DNA from: IDS-8 sp040902105 | Lineage (GTDB): Bacteria; Pseudomonadota; Gammaproteobacteria; Steroidobacterales; Woeseiaceae | Reading direction: 5' to 3' | Length of the DNA stretch: 47,324 nt | NCBI GenBank assembly: GCA_040902105.1 | Contig: JBBDXW010000011.1 | Coordinates: 1 to 47,324 of the forward strand | Part shown: positions 1-9,181 of the stretch, in pieces | How the letters are laid out: each line of letters starts with the position of its first letter | Position numbering within the stretch: position 1 is the first letter of the stretch | Notes under the pieces: model-generated | What the model saw: only the letters and a program-made list of their open reading frames with translations | What the model was told of the DNA's origin: nothing | Databases searched by the model: none | Program-made: the position numbers and the translations under genes

Positions 1-75
1 GGGTGTTCCACGAGCGAGTTTCCCGTGTCTGAGCGCGTGGAACACCCCCGGACGGTACTCCTGCGCCGTCAAAAG
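1..75. repeat. Family 1 palindromic repeat, copy A (cut by window edge)
   Basis: The window opens inside a hairpin element. The left arm is GTGTTCCACG near position 3, and the right arm CGTGGAACACCCCCGGACGG follows at about 36, after a loop of about 23 bases. The right flank CTGCGCCGTCAAAAG matches the copies at 15.1 and 17.1 kb. It lies just downstream of the glnE stop codon, where its hairpin could also help end transcription; that role is inferred. Confidence 0.85.
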
Positions 76-129
76 TAATCCCGAGCTCCCCTGGGCGCGA
101 TCACCCGTCTGCAAGCCGGACGCAGTCCG

Positions 130-3030
130 TTATTGCATGATCCGGTCCCGCAAAGCGATGACGAAGTCCCGTTCTTCGACAAAATCACCGTTGCTTGCGA
201 ACGGCGCTTTTTCGTCGAGTGCGAGGCGGTGCAGGCAGAGCCGATAGCTCTTGTAGGCGTCCTGCAAACGGTTGACGTCCGCCTCGCCAAGGCAACCGGC
301 CGCGCCGAGCGTACCAAGCTGGCGAATGTTGTCCGGATAATGGACCACCGCGGGATGGCGTTCCGCGTTGCTCAGAACCAGGTACTGGACCAGAAACTCG
401 ATGTCGCCGATGCCTCCTGCACCTTGCTTCAGATCGAAGCGCTCTGCATCGCTCTTGTCGAGCTGGCTTCGCATCTTTGTGCGCATCTCCGTCACGTCAT
501 CGAGCAGTCGGTCGCGGCGCACGCGATGCCTGAGGGTGTCGACCCGGACGCGTTCGAATTCCCGCAGAACGGACGCGTTCCCGGCCACCGGGCGGCTTCG
601 CAGCAGGGCCTGATGTTCCCACGTCCATGCGTTCTCTTCCTGGTACCGTTCGAACGCCTCGACGCTGGTCACCAGCAGGCCCGAACGGCCGCTCGGCCGC
701 AGGCGCGTGTCGACCTGATAAAGCGCTCCCGAGCCTGTCTGCGCGGCCAGGAAGTGCACCAGGCGCCGGATGAGCCGCGCAAAAAACAGGCTGTTGTCGA
801 GCGGCCTGGCGCCGTCGGTCTGTTGCTCCGAGCCGCCGCTGTCGTGCAAGAACACAAGGTCGAGGTCTGAGCGGTATGACAGTTCCATGCCGCCGAACTT
901 CCCGTAGGCAATCACCCCGAACCCCGCGCTGCGACGGCCCTGTTCCGTCTGCATATGCGGCCGGCCATGCTGCCCTGTAAGGTCCCTCCACGCCAGTGCG
1001 AGCGCCCGGTTCAGCACGATCTCCGCAAGTTCGGTCAGCCGGTCGCTTACCTTCATGATCGGCAGGTTGCCCGTGACGTCGGCAACCGCAATGCGAAACA
1101 GCGTCGCCCGCTGAAATTGCGCCAGGCTTTCGATCTGTTGCTCGCTTTCGGTTTCTTCGCGGCCATCGAATCGACGGTCGAGATCTGCAAGCATATCGTC
1201 ACGGGTCAATGGCGCCGTATACAGGCGCGGATCCAGAAGTTCATCGAGAAGCAACGGATACCGGCCGATCTCCTCTGCAAGCCACGCGCTCGTGTCACAC
1301 AGATTGACCAGGCGATCCAGGACTTGAGGATTCTCGTTGAGCAGAGCGACGTAGGCGCTGCGACGCAGTATCTGTTCGACGATACCGAGCACCCTCTTCA
1401 AAACGGCCGCCGGTTGCCGTTTATCCTTCAGCATTGCAAGGAGCAGAGGTACGAACCGGTTCAGACGTTCGCTGCCGGCTTGACCCATCTGGCCGACGCT
1501 CGAGCTGCCTCTGAAAGCAACGATCACCTCCGCGAGCGGTGCGCCGTCGCGATAACCGAGACTTTCGAGAGCGGCCGACCATTCCTCCGCACCCGCACCT
1601 GACATCCAGAGCGCCGACACGGAGTCGCCGGGATCCGGCTGCAACAACGAGTCGCCGCCACGAAACGCGACAGCCGTAAATTGCGCGCTGACAATGCGCC
1701 GGTGACGTTCAAGCTCTGCCGCAAGGCCAGCCCAATCCGCATAACCCAGTGCCAGTGCCAGGCGAGTCCGGTCCAACGTGCTGTCCGGCAGGTCGTGCAG
1801 TTGTTGATCCCTGATCGCCTGTATGGAGTTTTCAAGGCGACGCAGGAACCGGTACGCTTCGGCCAGGCTCGTTGCCTCCCTGGCCTTCAGACTGCCGGTG
1901 CGTGCAAGTCGCTGCAGCGCGAGCTGCAGTTCGGGGGTCTTCAATTTGCGATCGCTGCCGCCGCGAACGAGTTGCAACGACTGCACGATGAACTCGATTT
2001 CGCGGATGCCTCCCGGCCCCAATTTGATGTTTGACGCAAGTTTCCGCTTCTGCGTCTCGGCCGAAATCAGCGCCTTCATGTCTCGCAACGATTCGAACAC
2101 GCCGTAGTCGAGATATCGCCGGAAAACGAACGGCTCGATGACCTGCTGCATCAACTCGGCCGCGGCACCGCGCCCGCCGGTATTGGTGTCGATGACGCGT
2201 GCCTTAACATAGGCATAACGCTCCCAACCGCGGCCGTGTCGCAGCAGGTAGGACTCGAGCGCCCCGAAACTGACGACGGGAGGACCACTGTCGCCGAACG
2301 GACGCAACCGGGTGTCGACACGGTAGACAAAGCCGTCAGGCGTCACCTCATCGAGCAACGCGACGATTCTTCGCGACAGCCTCGTGAAGTATTCGTGCGC
2401 GGAGAGCGTGCGTTCCCCGTCCGTTTCGCCATCTCCTGGATAAAGAAATATCACGTCGATGTCGGATGAAAAGTTGAGCTCTCTTCCGCCCAGCTTGCCC
2501 ATCGCCAACACGACGATTCCGATCTCCTGGCCAGAAGCGTCTCTCGGGCATCCGAATCGCCGCTGCAATTCCAGCCCCGCATGCCTCACGGCGGCTGCCA
2601 CGAGCATGTCGGCGAGTTCCGTCAAGGAAGACAGGGTAGCTTCGAGGCTCGACGTGCCCGTCAGTTCGCGCCACAGAATATGCAGGAGCATGCGATTGCG
2701 AAACTGCCGGAGTCGCTGCTTTACGGCATCGGCGTCGTCATCATCGACCTCCGTCGCGCGCAAAGTCGTATCAGGACGCTCGGCGAGCCGGCCATCGAGC
2801 GCGGCGCTTGCAAACCACTCCCAGTTGCGAATAACCGTATTGCCGGCGAATTCGCTGCACGCGACCAGCCGCAGCAGATCGAAACGGATGCCCGGCTCGT
2901 CGAAAAGCCGTTCCAGCCCCGCGGGGTGATGGTCCAGAAATCGTTCGGTCCACAGCGTGACCGGCTCACGGAGCGGTCCGGGCATCGTCCGAATCGCGCT
3001 TTGCACATCCTTGCCGGCTGTTGAATTCAC
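130..3030 (-). CDS. glnE: Bifunctional glutamine synthetase adenylyltransferase / adenylyl-removing enzyme
   Basis: This 966-residue protein has the full length and two-domain layout of GlnE, which adds AMP to glutamine synthetase under nitrogen excess and removes it when nitrogen is short, in the cytosol. Two nucleotidyltransferase signatures are visible: GKLGGRELNFSSDIDVIFLY around residues 178-197 (N-terminal, adenylyl-removing half) and GKFGGMELSYRSDLDLVFLH in the C-terminal adenylyltransferase half. Both keep the SDxD metal-binding pattern, so both activities should be intact. It starts 31 bases after the GGDEF/EAL gene on the same strand, which suggests cotranscription. A family 1 repeat hairpin lies just beyond its stop. 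No glnB or glnA gene is in the window. Confidence 0.96.
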   Translation of the reverse strand: MNSTAGKDVQSAIRTMPGPLREPVTLWTERFLDHHPAGLERLFDEPGIRFDLLRLVACSEFAGNTVIRNWEWFASAALDGRLAERPDTTLRATEVDDDDADAVKQRLRQFRNRMLLHILWRELTGTSSLEATLSSLTELADMLVAAAVRHAGLELQRRFGCPRDASGQEIGIVVLAMGKLGGRELNFSSDIDVIFLYPGDGETDGERTLSAHEYFTRLSRRIVALLDEVTPDGFVYRVDTRLRPFGDSGPPVVSFGALESYLLRHGRGWERYAYVKARVIDTNTGGRGAAAELMQQVIEPFVFRRYLDYGVFESLRDMKALISAETQKRKLASNIKLGPGGIREIEFIVQSLQLVRGGSDRKLKTPELQLALQRLARTGSLKAREATSLAEAYRFLRRLENSIQAIRDQQLHDLPDSTLDRTRLALALGYADWAGLAAELERHRRIVSAQFTAVAFRGGDSLLQPDPGDSVSALWMSGAGAEEWSAALESLGYRDGAPLAEVIVAFRGSSSVGQMGQAGSERLNRFVPLLLAMLKDKRQPAAVLKRVLGIVEQILRRSAYVALLNENPQVLDRLVNLCDTSAWLAEEIGRYPLLLDELLDPRLYTAPLTRDDMLADLDRRFDGREETESEQQIESLAQFQRATLFRIAVADVTGNLPIMKVSDRLTELAEIVLNRALALAWRDLTGQHGRPHMQTEQGRRSAGFGVIAYGKFGGMELSYRSDLDLVFLHDSGGSEQQTDGARPLDNSLFFARLIRRLVHFLAAQTGSGALYQVDTRLRPSGRSGLLVTSVEAFERYQEENAWTWEHQALLRSRPVAGNASVLREFERVRVDTLRHRVRRDRLLDDVTEMRTKMRSQLDKSDAERFDLKQGAGGIGDIEFLVQYLVLSNAERHPAVVHYPDNIRQLGTLGAAGCLGEADVNRLQDAYKSYRLCLHRLALDEKAPFASNGDFVEERDFVIALRDRIMQ

Positions 3031-3061
3031 CCGCGAAGTTTAGCCCGGGCTTTGACGGATT

Positions 3062-5365
3062 TCAGGCAGTCGTTTTCCCGGACTGCCGGGACGATTCCCG
3101 GGACGAAAGGAGAAGTTCGTCGAGTACCGCATCGAGAGGCGCCGGTTTCCCGACGGCATGGCCCTGAGCGTAGTCAACGCCCAGTTTTGCAACAAATTTA
3201 CGAATTTTCTCGCTTTCGACATACTCTGCAACGGTTTCAAGCTTCATGACCTTGGCCACCTGCGTAATGGCAGCGACCATCGATTCCGAGATTCGGTTTT
3301 CCGTAATGTCCTTGATGAAGCCCCCGTCGATTTTCAGGGTATCTACGCTGAAGGTCTTCAGGTAGGCGAATGAACTCAGCCCGGCGCCGAAATCATCGAG
3401 CGAGAATTTGCAACCGCGCTTGCGCAAGGCGTCGATGAAGGCCTGCGCCTTGGCGTGATTCGATACGGCAGCCGATTCTGTGACTTCGAAACACAGCAAT
3501 TCCGCCGGCAGGCCGCTGGAGTCAATTTCTTCCGTAACGAAATTCAGGATCTTGTCATCGCCGAGAGACTGTCCTGACAGATTGATCGCGAACGTCGCGA
3601 GCGCGTCCCTCATCAATGAGGCTTGTCTCGCGAGTTTTCTCAAGGTCGTCGACACGACCCAGCGATCAATCTGCGGCATCAGCTGATAACGCTCGGCAGC
3701 GGAGAAAAAGGACTTCGATGAGATCCTGTTGCCTTCACTGTCTTTCATTCTCAACAGAATCTCATAGCGTGGGAGTTTATGACCCTTTCGCAACGATACA
3801 ATGGGTTGGGCAAGTAACTCGAAACCGTCGCGATCGAGAGTCTTCTGTATTTCCGCAACGAGATGCATGTCGTCGTAGCGCCGCACGATGCTCTGATCGT
3901 CCTGATCGTAAACCTCGACCCGGTCGCGCCCGTGGTCCTTGGCGGAGTCGCAGGCGATCCTCGCCGCAGTGAGGGCACCGCCTTCCGCCGTCTTCAAGTC
4001 GAATGCGGCAATACCTATGCTGACGGTCACTTGCAGCGACTTGTCTCCCTCGAGATAACGAAGTTGCTGGCTGCCGTCGCGAATCGCAGCGGTGAGTTCC
4101 AGGGCGTCTTCAAGTTTGCTGTGAGTGAGCAGAATCGCGAAGTCGTCGCCGGTCAGGCGGGTCGCGACAGCATTCTTAGGCAAGCACTCCTCGAGTATCT
4201 GCGCAAAGCGGGTGATGACCTTGTCTCCGGCTTCATGACCGAAGGTATCGTTGATCAGCTGAATGTTGTCGAGATCGAAATAGATTATCTGGTGCGCATC
4301 GTCATCGCCGGATAACGCGCTCATCGATTCGCTGAGCTGTGCTTCGAAGCCGGCACGATTCGTGAGGCCTGTCATCGAGTCGAAGGACTGTTCGATGACG
4401 TACTCGGCCTTGCGCACGATGTGCGACATGAATCGCGCGTGCGACATCCGGAACGGTTCCCGGTTGACGCGTCCGAGCTGCGCGAGTATGCCTTCGAAGT
4501 TGCCCATGCGGTCTGTCAGCGGACAGACCATCGTCTGGTAGCCACGGTCCGCGACGCTGTTGGAACCCGGAACGGCGGGTACCTCGAAGATCACCGGGGA
4601 CGTTTGCCCCTGTACCTTGGGAAACAGCGTGCCGATCAGGTACTTGTCGAGAACCTTTCGATTCACGTTCTTCCAGCTCGAATGCGTGGCACTGATACGT
4701 ATTCTTTTCGACGGCAGCAGGAGGACGCTGTAGGCAATGCCGAGGAATCGCCCGCTCTGGCCAACCAGTTCCGCAAGGCTGGCGTGACTTCGTGACGTGC
4801 CGTGGATTTTCTCGTCGACCTGATAGACGAGTTTGAGTTCCTGTTCCGCTTCGTTCGCACGACCCTGCTCGTCGCGTACCTGTCGTTTCAGTCGCAGGCT
4901 GTCGCCCAGGATTTGTGCTGCCGGCAGCAGAATATTCTCGAGCTCGCCCGGGCCGAACGTCGTGTGCCCGCCCTGACCCGCGAATACAACAACGAGCACT
5001 CCGCTGCGCCGGCGCTCCTCGTCGCACACGAAAAGTAGCAAGGTGCCGCGCCCCGACGGCAAGGTACGCTGCAATGTTTCCGAGCTGCCGGCGGAACCCG
5101 AGAGAACGTCCCGCGGCAGGCCTGTAACGTCGTTGTCGACCTCGAAGTCGTCGGCGCCGGTACTGCTCCAGATGCAGACAGGTGTCAGGTCATAGTAGTA
5201 GAAATGCCGCGCGCGGGGCACAAGAGCATGCAGCAATCCGCCGGCAACGGCGAAGTTGTCCCCGGTGGATATGACGTTGTCCAGTTCCGCTGTCATCGAC
5301 GACCATTTGCCTTGAGCCGCCCACGTTCGCCTCACGCGACGTAGGGAATGGTTGCAGATTGCCAC
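3062..5365 (-). CDS. GGDEF/EAL cyclic-di-GMP signalling protein with degenerate GGDEF motif
   Basis: A 767-residue cytosolic protein with no membrane segment. Residues about 20-320 look like GAF-type sensory sequence with a helical linker near 160-190. A GGDEF domain begins around 330 (SMTGLTNRAGF) and an EAL domain runs from about 505 to 755. The GGDEF signature is TGDDF at 405-409, with the first glycine replaced, so cyclase activity is doubtful. The EAL side keeps ELL at 516-518, NLSGQSL, CFEVTES, DDFGAGLSS, LKIDGGFI and AEYVES, so c-di-GMP phosphodiesterase activity is likely. The listed start is a GTG without a clear Shine-Dalgarno; an internal ATG at 5296 (MTAELDN) is an equally good candidate. 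It is followed closely by glnE. Confidence 0.9.
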   Translation of the reverse strand: MAICNHSLRRVRRTWAAQGKWSSMTAELDNVISTGDNFAVAGGLLHALVPRARHFYYYDLTPVCIWSSTGADDFEVDNDVTGLPRDVLSGSAGSSETLQRTLPSGRGTLLLFVCDEERRRSGVLVVVFAGQGGHTTFGPGELENILLPAAQILGDSLRLKRQVRDEQGRANEAEQELKLVYQVDEKIHGTSRSHASLAELVGQSGRFLGIAYSVLLLPSKRIRISATHSSWKNVNRKVLDKYLIGTLFPKVQGQTSPVIFEVPAVPGSNSVADRGYQTMVCPLTDRMGNFEGILAQLGRVNREPFRMSHARFMSHIVRKAEYVIEQSFDSMTGLTNRAGFEAQLSESMSALSGDDDAHQIIYFDLDNIQLINDTFGHEAGDKVITRFAQILEECLPKNAVATRLTGDDFAILLTHSKLEDALELTAAIRDGSQQLRYLEGDKSLQVTVSIGIAAFDLKTAEGGALTAARIACDSAKDHGRDRVEVYDQDDQSIVRRYDDMHLVAEIQKTLDRDGFELLAQPIVSLRKGHKLPRYEILLRMKDSEGNRISSKSFFSAAERYQLMPQIDRWVVSTTLRKLARQASLMRDALATFAINLSGQSLGDDKILNFVTEEIDSSGLPAELLCFEVTESAAVSNHAKAQAFIDALRKRGCKFSLDDFGAGLSSFAYLKTFSVDTLKIDGGFIKDITENRISESMVAAITQVAKVMKLETVAEYVESEKIRKFVAKLGVDYAQGHAVGKPAPLDAVLDELLLSSRESSRQSGKTTA

Positions 5366-5441
5366 GTCCGCACCGTGATGACCGTGATTTGCGTCTCAGG
5401 AGTTCGCTGCCGGCTGCGTTTTTTCCTTCGTGTTCAAGCTG

Positions 5442-6398
5442 TTATGCGAGGGTCTCCAGCCACTCGTCGTCAGAGCCTTCGTTGACGCCCTCGAACAGCG
5501 GAGTGCTGAGATAGCGCTCGCCGGTGTCGGGCAGCATTGCGAGGATGACCGAGCCCCTCGGCGCCTTCGCGGCGACCTCGAGCGCCGCGGCCAGGGTGGC
5601 GCCGGACGATATCCCGGCAAAGATCCCCTCTTCGCGGGCGAGCCGCCTGGAAATTTCGATGGCCCGCTCGTCCGTGACCGGGATCAGGTCGTCGTACACA
5701 TCGCGATTCAGAACGGCCGGGATGAAATCCGGTGTCCAGCCCTGGATCTTGTGCGGTTTCCATTCCTTACCCGCAAGGAGCGATGCACCCGCAGGCTCCG
5801 TCGCCACGATGGTGACCTCCGGCCGGGCCACCTTGATCACCTCGCCCGCGCCGGTCATGGTGCCGCCCGTGCCGTACCCGGTGACCCAATAGTCGAGCCG
5901 GCGACCGGCGAAGTCCTGGAGGATTTCCGGACCGGTGGTGTGGCGGTGATACTCCGGATTGGCCGGATTTTCGAACTGCCGGGCGAGAAACCATCCGTAT
6001 TTTTCCGCCAGTTCCTCGGCACGTCGCACCATGCCCGTGCCGCGTTCGGCGGCCGGCGTCAATATCACTTTGGCGCCGAGACCCCGCATGATCTTGCGAC
6101 GCTCCACGGAGAACGACTCGGCCATCGTTGCAACGAAACCGTAACCCTTTGCCGCGCAAACCATGGCGAGCGCGATACCGGTATTGCCGGACGTCGCTTC
6201 GACCACCGTCTGACCGGGCTTCAGAAGTCCTTTTTGCTCCGCATCGTTGACGATGGCGAAGGCGAGGCGGTCTTTCACGGACGCCATCGGGTTGAAGGCC
6301 TCGACCTTCACGTACATCTCACTGTCGGCGGGGGCGAGTCGATTCAGCCGGATGACCGGCGTGCGACCGATCGTTTCAAGAATGCTGTCGTAGATCAT
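5442..6398 (-). CDS. cysK: Cysteine synthase A (O-acetylserine sulfhydrylase)
   Basis: This 318-residue PLP enzyme makes cysteine from O-acetylserine and sulfide, the last step of cysteine synthesis. Fold-type II landmarks are all present: NPMASVKDR with the PLP lysine near residue 43, the substrate loop EATSGNTGIA near 68, the glycine-rich phosphate cradle GTGGTMTG near 176, and GISSGA near 263. Length and end-to-end similarity fit CysK. CysM is possible, but the NPANPE and HKIQG segments favour CysK. It is transcribed away from a small CysB-like DNA-binding protein, with a dyad between them that could be its operator. Confidence 0.94.
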   Translation of the reverse strand: MIYDSILETIGRTPVIRLNRLAPADSEMYVKVEAFNPMASVKDRLAFAIVNDAEQKGLLKPGQTVVEATSGNTGIALAMVCAAKGYGFVATMAESFSVERRKIMRGLGAKVILTPAAERGTGMVRRAEELAEKYGWFLARQFENPANPEYHRHTTGPEILQDFAGRRLDYWVTGYGTGGTMTGAGEVIKVARPEVTIVATEPAGASLLAGKEWKPHKIQGWTPDFIPAVLNRDVYDDLIPVTDERAIEISRRLAREEGIFAGISSGATLAAALEVAAKAPRGSVILAMLPDTGERYLSTPLFEGVNEGSDDEWLETLA

Positions 6399-6568
6399 TT
6401 CAGTTAACTCCAGTTCGTTGTTATTTCACCACAGAGATCCCGTCGCCGCAGCGACGGCCGTGCCGGCGGCGGGGCGGTTGTCGCCATTCGGGCCTGACAG
6501 GGGCAAAAATCATACCTCATTGCCGTCCACCGGATCACAGCGCCGTCAAACGTCTCGCGCATAGCCTA

Positions 6569-6583
6569 ATAACATAAAGTTAT
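6569..6583. promoter_or_regulatory. Candidate LysR/CysB-type operator between cysK and the HTH gene
   Basis: In the 267-base divergent intergenic region a short AT-rich island contains the dyad ATAAC-ATAAA-GTTAT, which fits the T-N11-A style of LysR-family boxes. The surrounding DNA is GC-rich, so this island stands out. Its place between cysK and a LysR-type DNA-binding domain suggests control of one or both genes. The assignment to CysB is inference. Confidence 0.45.
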
Positions 6584-6664
6584 AACGCAGCGGCCCAAAT
6601 TGGGTGAAACGAACTGCGGAATCGCTGGTCTATTTTTTGTCGGCGGCATCAGTGGCGAGCGTAG

Positions 6665-6976
6665 ATGAAATTACAACAACTCAAGTACTTTCTTGCGATC
6701 GTTGATAACGGCCTGAACATCACGGCCGCTGCGGACCGCCTTTATACCTCCCAGCCGGGCGTGAGCAAGCAGTTGAAGCTGCTGGAAGAAGAGCTTGGCC
6801 TGCAATTGTTTATACGTAAAGGCAAAAGCCTGGACGGCCTGACGTCGGGCGGGCACCAGCTCATCGACCGCGCCAGGATGATCATGCAGGAAGTGGACAA
6901 TATCCGGCGGCTGGCATCGAGCTACTGCAAGGAAGAAAGTGCCGGTTTTCCGATGATGGCGAACCAGTCGCGGTAA
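6665..6976 (+). CDS. Stand-alone LysR/CysB-like DNA-binding domain, effector domain missing
   Basis: The 103-residue product closely follows the N-terminus of CysB: MKLQQLKYF, then a winged helix-turn-helix with YTSQPGVSKQLKLLEEELGLQLF around residues 27-49, and the linker helix to about residue 90. A LysR regulator of this class is normally about 320 residues, so the whole inducer-binding domain is absent. The next gene, on the opposite strand, ends only 6 bases after this stop, and no effector-domain remnant is visible. It could be a decayed regulator or a functional mini-regulator that binds constitutively. The clean start and intact HTH argue for a working DNA-binding protein. It is divergent from cysK. 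Confidence 0.8.
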   Translation: MKLQQLKYFLAIVDNGLNITAAADRLYTSQPGVSKQLKLLEEELGLQLFIRKGKSLDGLTSGGHQLIDRARMIMQEVDNIRRLASSYCKEESAGFPMMANQSR

Positions 6977-6982
6977 CTCCGG

Positions 6983-7576
6983 CTAGTAAATACGAAAGCC
7001 GCCGTGACGTTTGCGACTGCGATAGTCGATCCACCACAGGCCGCCCAGAAAACCCGCAAGCAGGCAAACGCTCGTTGCGCCGATGACCCAGGAGACGGGC
7101 AGGCTGTATCGGTATAGTTCCTGGCGGCTGATGTAATCCTCGTTTTGCTCTGAAAGCTCCGCAATGCGGCGATTGCCGTCATCGAGTGCGGCTTTTTGCT
7201 TTGCCATCTGTTGCTCAAGCGCGCCGATCGTGGCGGCAGGTCCCGCGAACTGCGACATCGTTTCGTCGAGTTCTTGTTGCAGTCTTTCGTTTTCAGCCTC
7301 GGTTTCGGCAACGATCAGTACCGCTGGTTTGTCGGTGACCAGGTAAGCGACCTTGACGTAGCCGACGGTGCCGTCCGGCAGGCGAACCCGGGCGTAATTC
7401 CTGGTTTGCGACAGAATATCGAGTTCCTGGCCGCTTTCGAGCGTACGGAACGAGCGGTCGCCGGTATCCTCGGCCCGGTGCAGTCCCAGTCGCAGCTGAT
7501 CTGTAACGTAAGCCATCTCCGCGATCGCGGGCAGCGGCAATGCCGCAAGAATCAGCAGCCCGATTGTCACACGCAT
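6983..7576 (-). CDS. YgiM/TIGR04211-type SH3 domain protein with C-terminal membrane anchor
   Basis: A 197-residue envelope protein. Residues 1-19 form a signal peptide ending PAIAEMAYV. A bacterial SH3 domain follows at about 20-85 (SGQELDILSQTRNYARVRLP). A coiled coil covers about 90-150 (ENERLQQELDETM, IGALEQQMAKQKAAL), and a membrane helix lies near 162-182 with a short basic tail. This layout is that of the YgiM family, which is thought to act at the periplasmic face of the inner membrane; its exact role is not established. It is convergent with the LysR-type fragment, the two stops being 6 bases apart. The dacB gene lies 135 bases upstream on the same strand. Confidence 0.88.
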   Translation of the reverse strand: MRVTIGLLILAALPLPAIAEMAYVTDQLRLGLHRAEDTGDRSFRTLESGQELDILSQTRNYARVRLPDGTVGYVKVAYLVTDKPAVLIVAETEAENERLQQELDETMSQFAGPAATIGALEQQMAKQKAALDDGNRRIAELSEQNEDYISRQELYRYSLPVSWVIGATSVCLLAGFLGGLWWIDYRSRKRHGGFRIY

Positions 7577-7711
7577 CGTGCAGTCTCCCGGTTCGATCTC
7601 CCCGTTCGATGTCTCTGATAATCAAAGACAATCGAAGCTGCGATCGAGTCTACTACAAGAGGCGAGTTTCGATTGTGTGACCCATGTCTCCGAACGGGGA
7701 CGTGGCGGCAA

Positions 7712-9157
7712 TTACTGCTCAAAAAGCCAGCGCAATACCGCGTCCTGCACTTCCTGGCCGGTGCCGCGATGCACGTCCTTGAAGTTCTGCAGAGCTACGA
7801 CGATGTATCGTTCGCCCGATCGCGCCTGCAGGTAGCCTGCGATTGCGGTCACATCGTCGAGCGAGCCGGTCTTGATATGCGCCATGCCGGTCAGTGCATC
7901 GTCCCGATACCTGCTCGACATTGTTCCGTCGAGGCCGGGCAGCGACATCGACGACACGAACTCCGGCATATAGGCACTTCGCCAGGCGTAGCTCAACAGG
8001 ATGCCCAGGTGCCGGGCAGTCATGCGGGTGTCCCGCGACAACCCCGCACCGTTTACGAGCTTCAGGTCCGCGAAATCGAAGTTCCGCTCCTGGAGCCATT
8101 CACTGATGACCAGGCGCCCGTTTTCTTCTGTTCCCGGAGCACCGAATTTTTCCACGGCGAGCGTGTACAGCAACTGGCGCGCCATCACGTTGTTGCTGTA
8201 TTTGTTGACCTTGCTGATGACTTCGGCGAGCGAGAGCGACTCGAATGTCAGGAGCGGTTCGAGGCCCTCAGGCGTCATGACGTTCTTCCAGCCGCCCGTC
8301 AGTTCGCCGCCCATTTCACGCCACAGGGATTTGACCAGCCCGTACGCGAAGTCGTTGTGACCCAGCGCCGTACGATTCATCGCATAGGATGCACAGCCGC
8401 TCGGGAACGTTCCGCTGAAGATCATCTGGTCGACGTCCTCATTGGGCGTAATCGTGATACCGCGCTGATAGCCGCCGCAGCGCCCGTCTTTCACAGAGAG
8501 CCGGTTGACGACCTGCAGGTTCTCGAGCTCCGGGTGCAACCGGACATTGACCTTGCCGCCACCCGCATCCGGCTCGAACGCGTACTGGACGACCTTGAAG
8601 TTCATCAGCAGCGCGTTCGGCGCAACGTTGTATGCCCGCAGCGGGGAGTTGTCGAACGCGCCCGGGTCGTACTCGCCGGTCTCGAAGTAACTGTCGTCCA
8701 GCAGCAGGTCGCCGCTGATCCGACGGATTCCCGTGTCCCTCACCGCGTGCAGCATTGTCCACAAGCGCTCGGTGGTGAGGTACGGGTCGCCGTAACCCTT
8801 AAGCAGCAAGTCGCCGTCGAGCTCATCATCCCTGATCTCGCCTGCGAGGTAGACGTCCGTCTTCCAGGTATAGGAAGGGCCCAGCACGTCCAGCGAGACC
8901 AGCGTCGTCAGCAGCTTGGCGACCGAGGCCGGGTTCCGCGGTTCATCCTCGTTCCAGGCCAGCACCGGCTCCCCGGTCCGCAGGTTTTCGACGTAGAGGC
9001 TAAGACTTGTATCCGGAAGTTGCCGGTGGTTCAGAACGTTCCTGACTCCCGGCGGCAACGTGTTCTCCGCCAGCGCAGCGACGGGAAGGCACAGTGCGCA
9101 TAGAAATAAACTCCATGACATGATGGTCCATGGATTTATGGTCGATGATCGAGGCAC
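7712..9157 (-). CDS. dacB: D-alanyl-D-alanine carboxypeptidase/endopeptidase, PBP4 type
   Basis: A 481-residue periplasmic penicillin-binding protein that trims or opens peptidoglycan peptide cross-links. A signal peptide spans about residues 1-30, ending VAALAENT. The three catalytic motifs are present: SxxK as PASVAKLLT near 77, SxN as KYSNNVMA near 318, and KTG as HIKTGSLDD near 434. Between the first two lies the large insert typical of PBP4 (class C). The GTG start is chosen because AGGAGAGG sits about 7 bases upstream; a later ATG at 9121 has no such site. The HAD phosphatase gene ends 24 bases upstream, so the two are probably cotranscribed. Confidence 0.94.
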   Translation of the reverse strand: MPRSSTINPWTIMSWSLFLCALCLPVAALAENTLPPGVRNVLNHRQLPDTSLSLYVENLRTGEPVLAWNEDEPRNPASVAKLLTTLVSLDVLGPSYTWKTDVYLAGEIRDDELDGDLLLKGYGDPYLTTERLWTMLHAVRDTGIRRISGDLLLDDSYFETGEYDPGAFDNSPLRAYNVAPNALLMNFKVVQYAFEPDAGGGKVNVRLHPELENLQVVNRLSVKDGRCGGYQRGITITPNEDVDQMIFSGTFPSGCASYAMNRTALGHNDFAYGLVKSLWREMGGELTGGWKNVMTPEGLEPLLTFESLSLAEVISKVNKYSNNVMARQLLYTLAVEKFGAPGTEENGRLVISEWLQERNFDFADLKLVNGAGLSRDTRMTARHLGILLSYAWRSAYMPEFVSSMSLPGLDGTMSSRYRDDALTGMAHIKTGSLDDVTAIAGYLQARSGERYIVVALQNFKDVHRGTGQEVQDAVLRWLFEQ

Positions 9158-9181
9158 ACCCCTCTCCTGATCAATTTCGGG

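Noticed and set aside
7673..9103. 476-codon open frame on the plus strand opposite dacB
   Set aside because: Antisense shadow; the minus strand carries all three PBP motifs and a good start.
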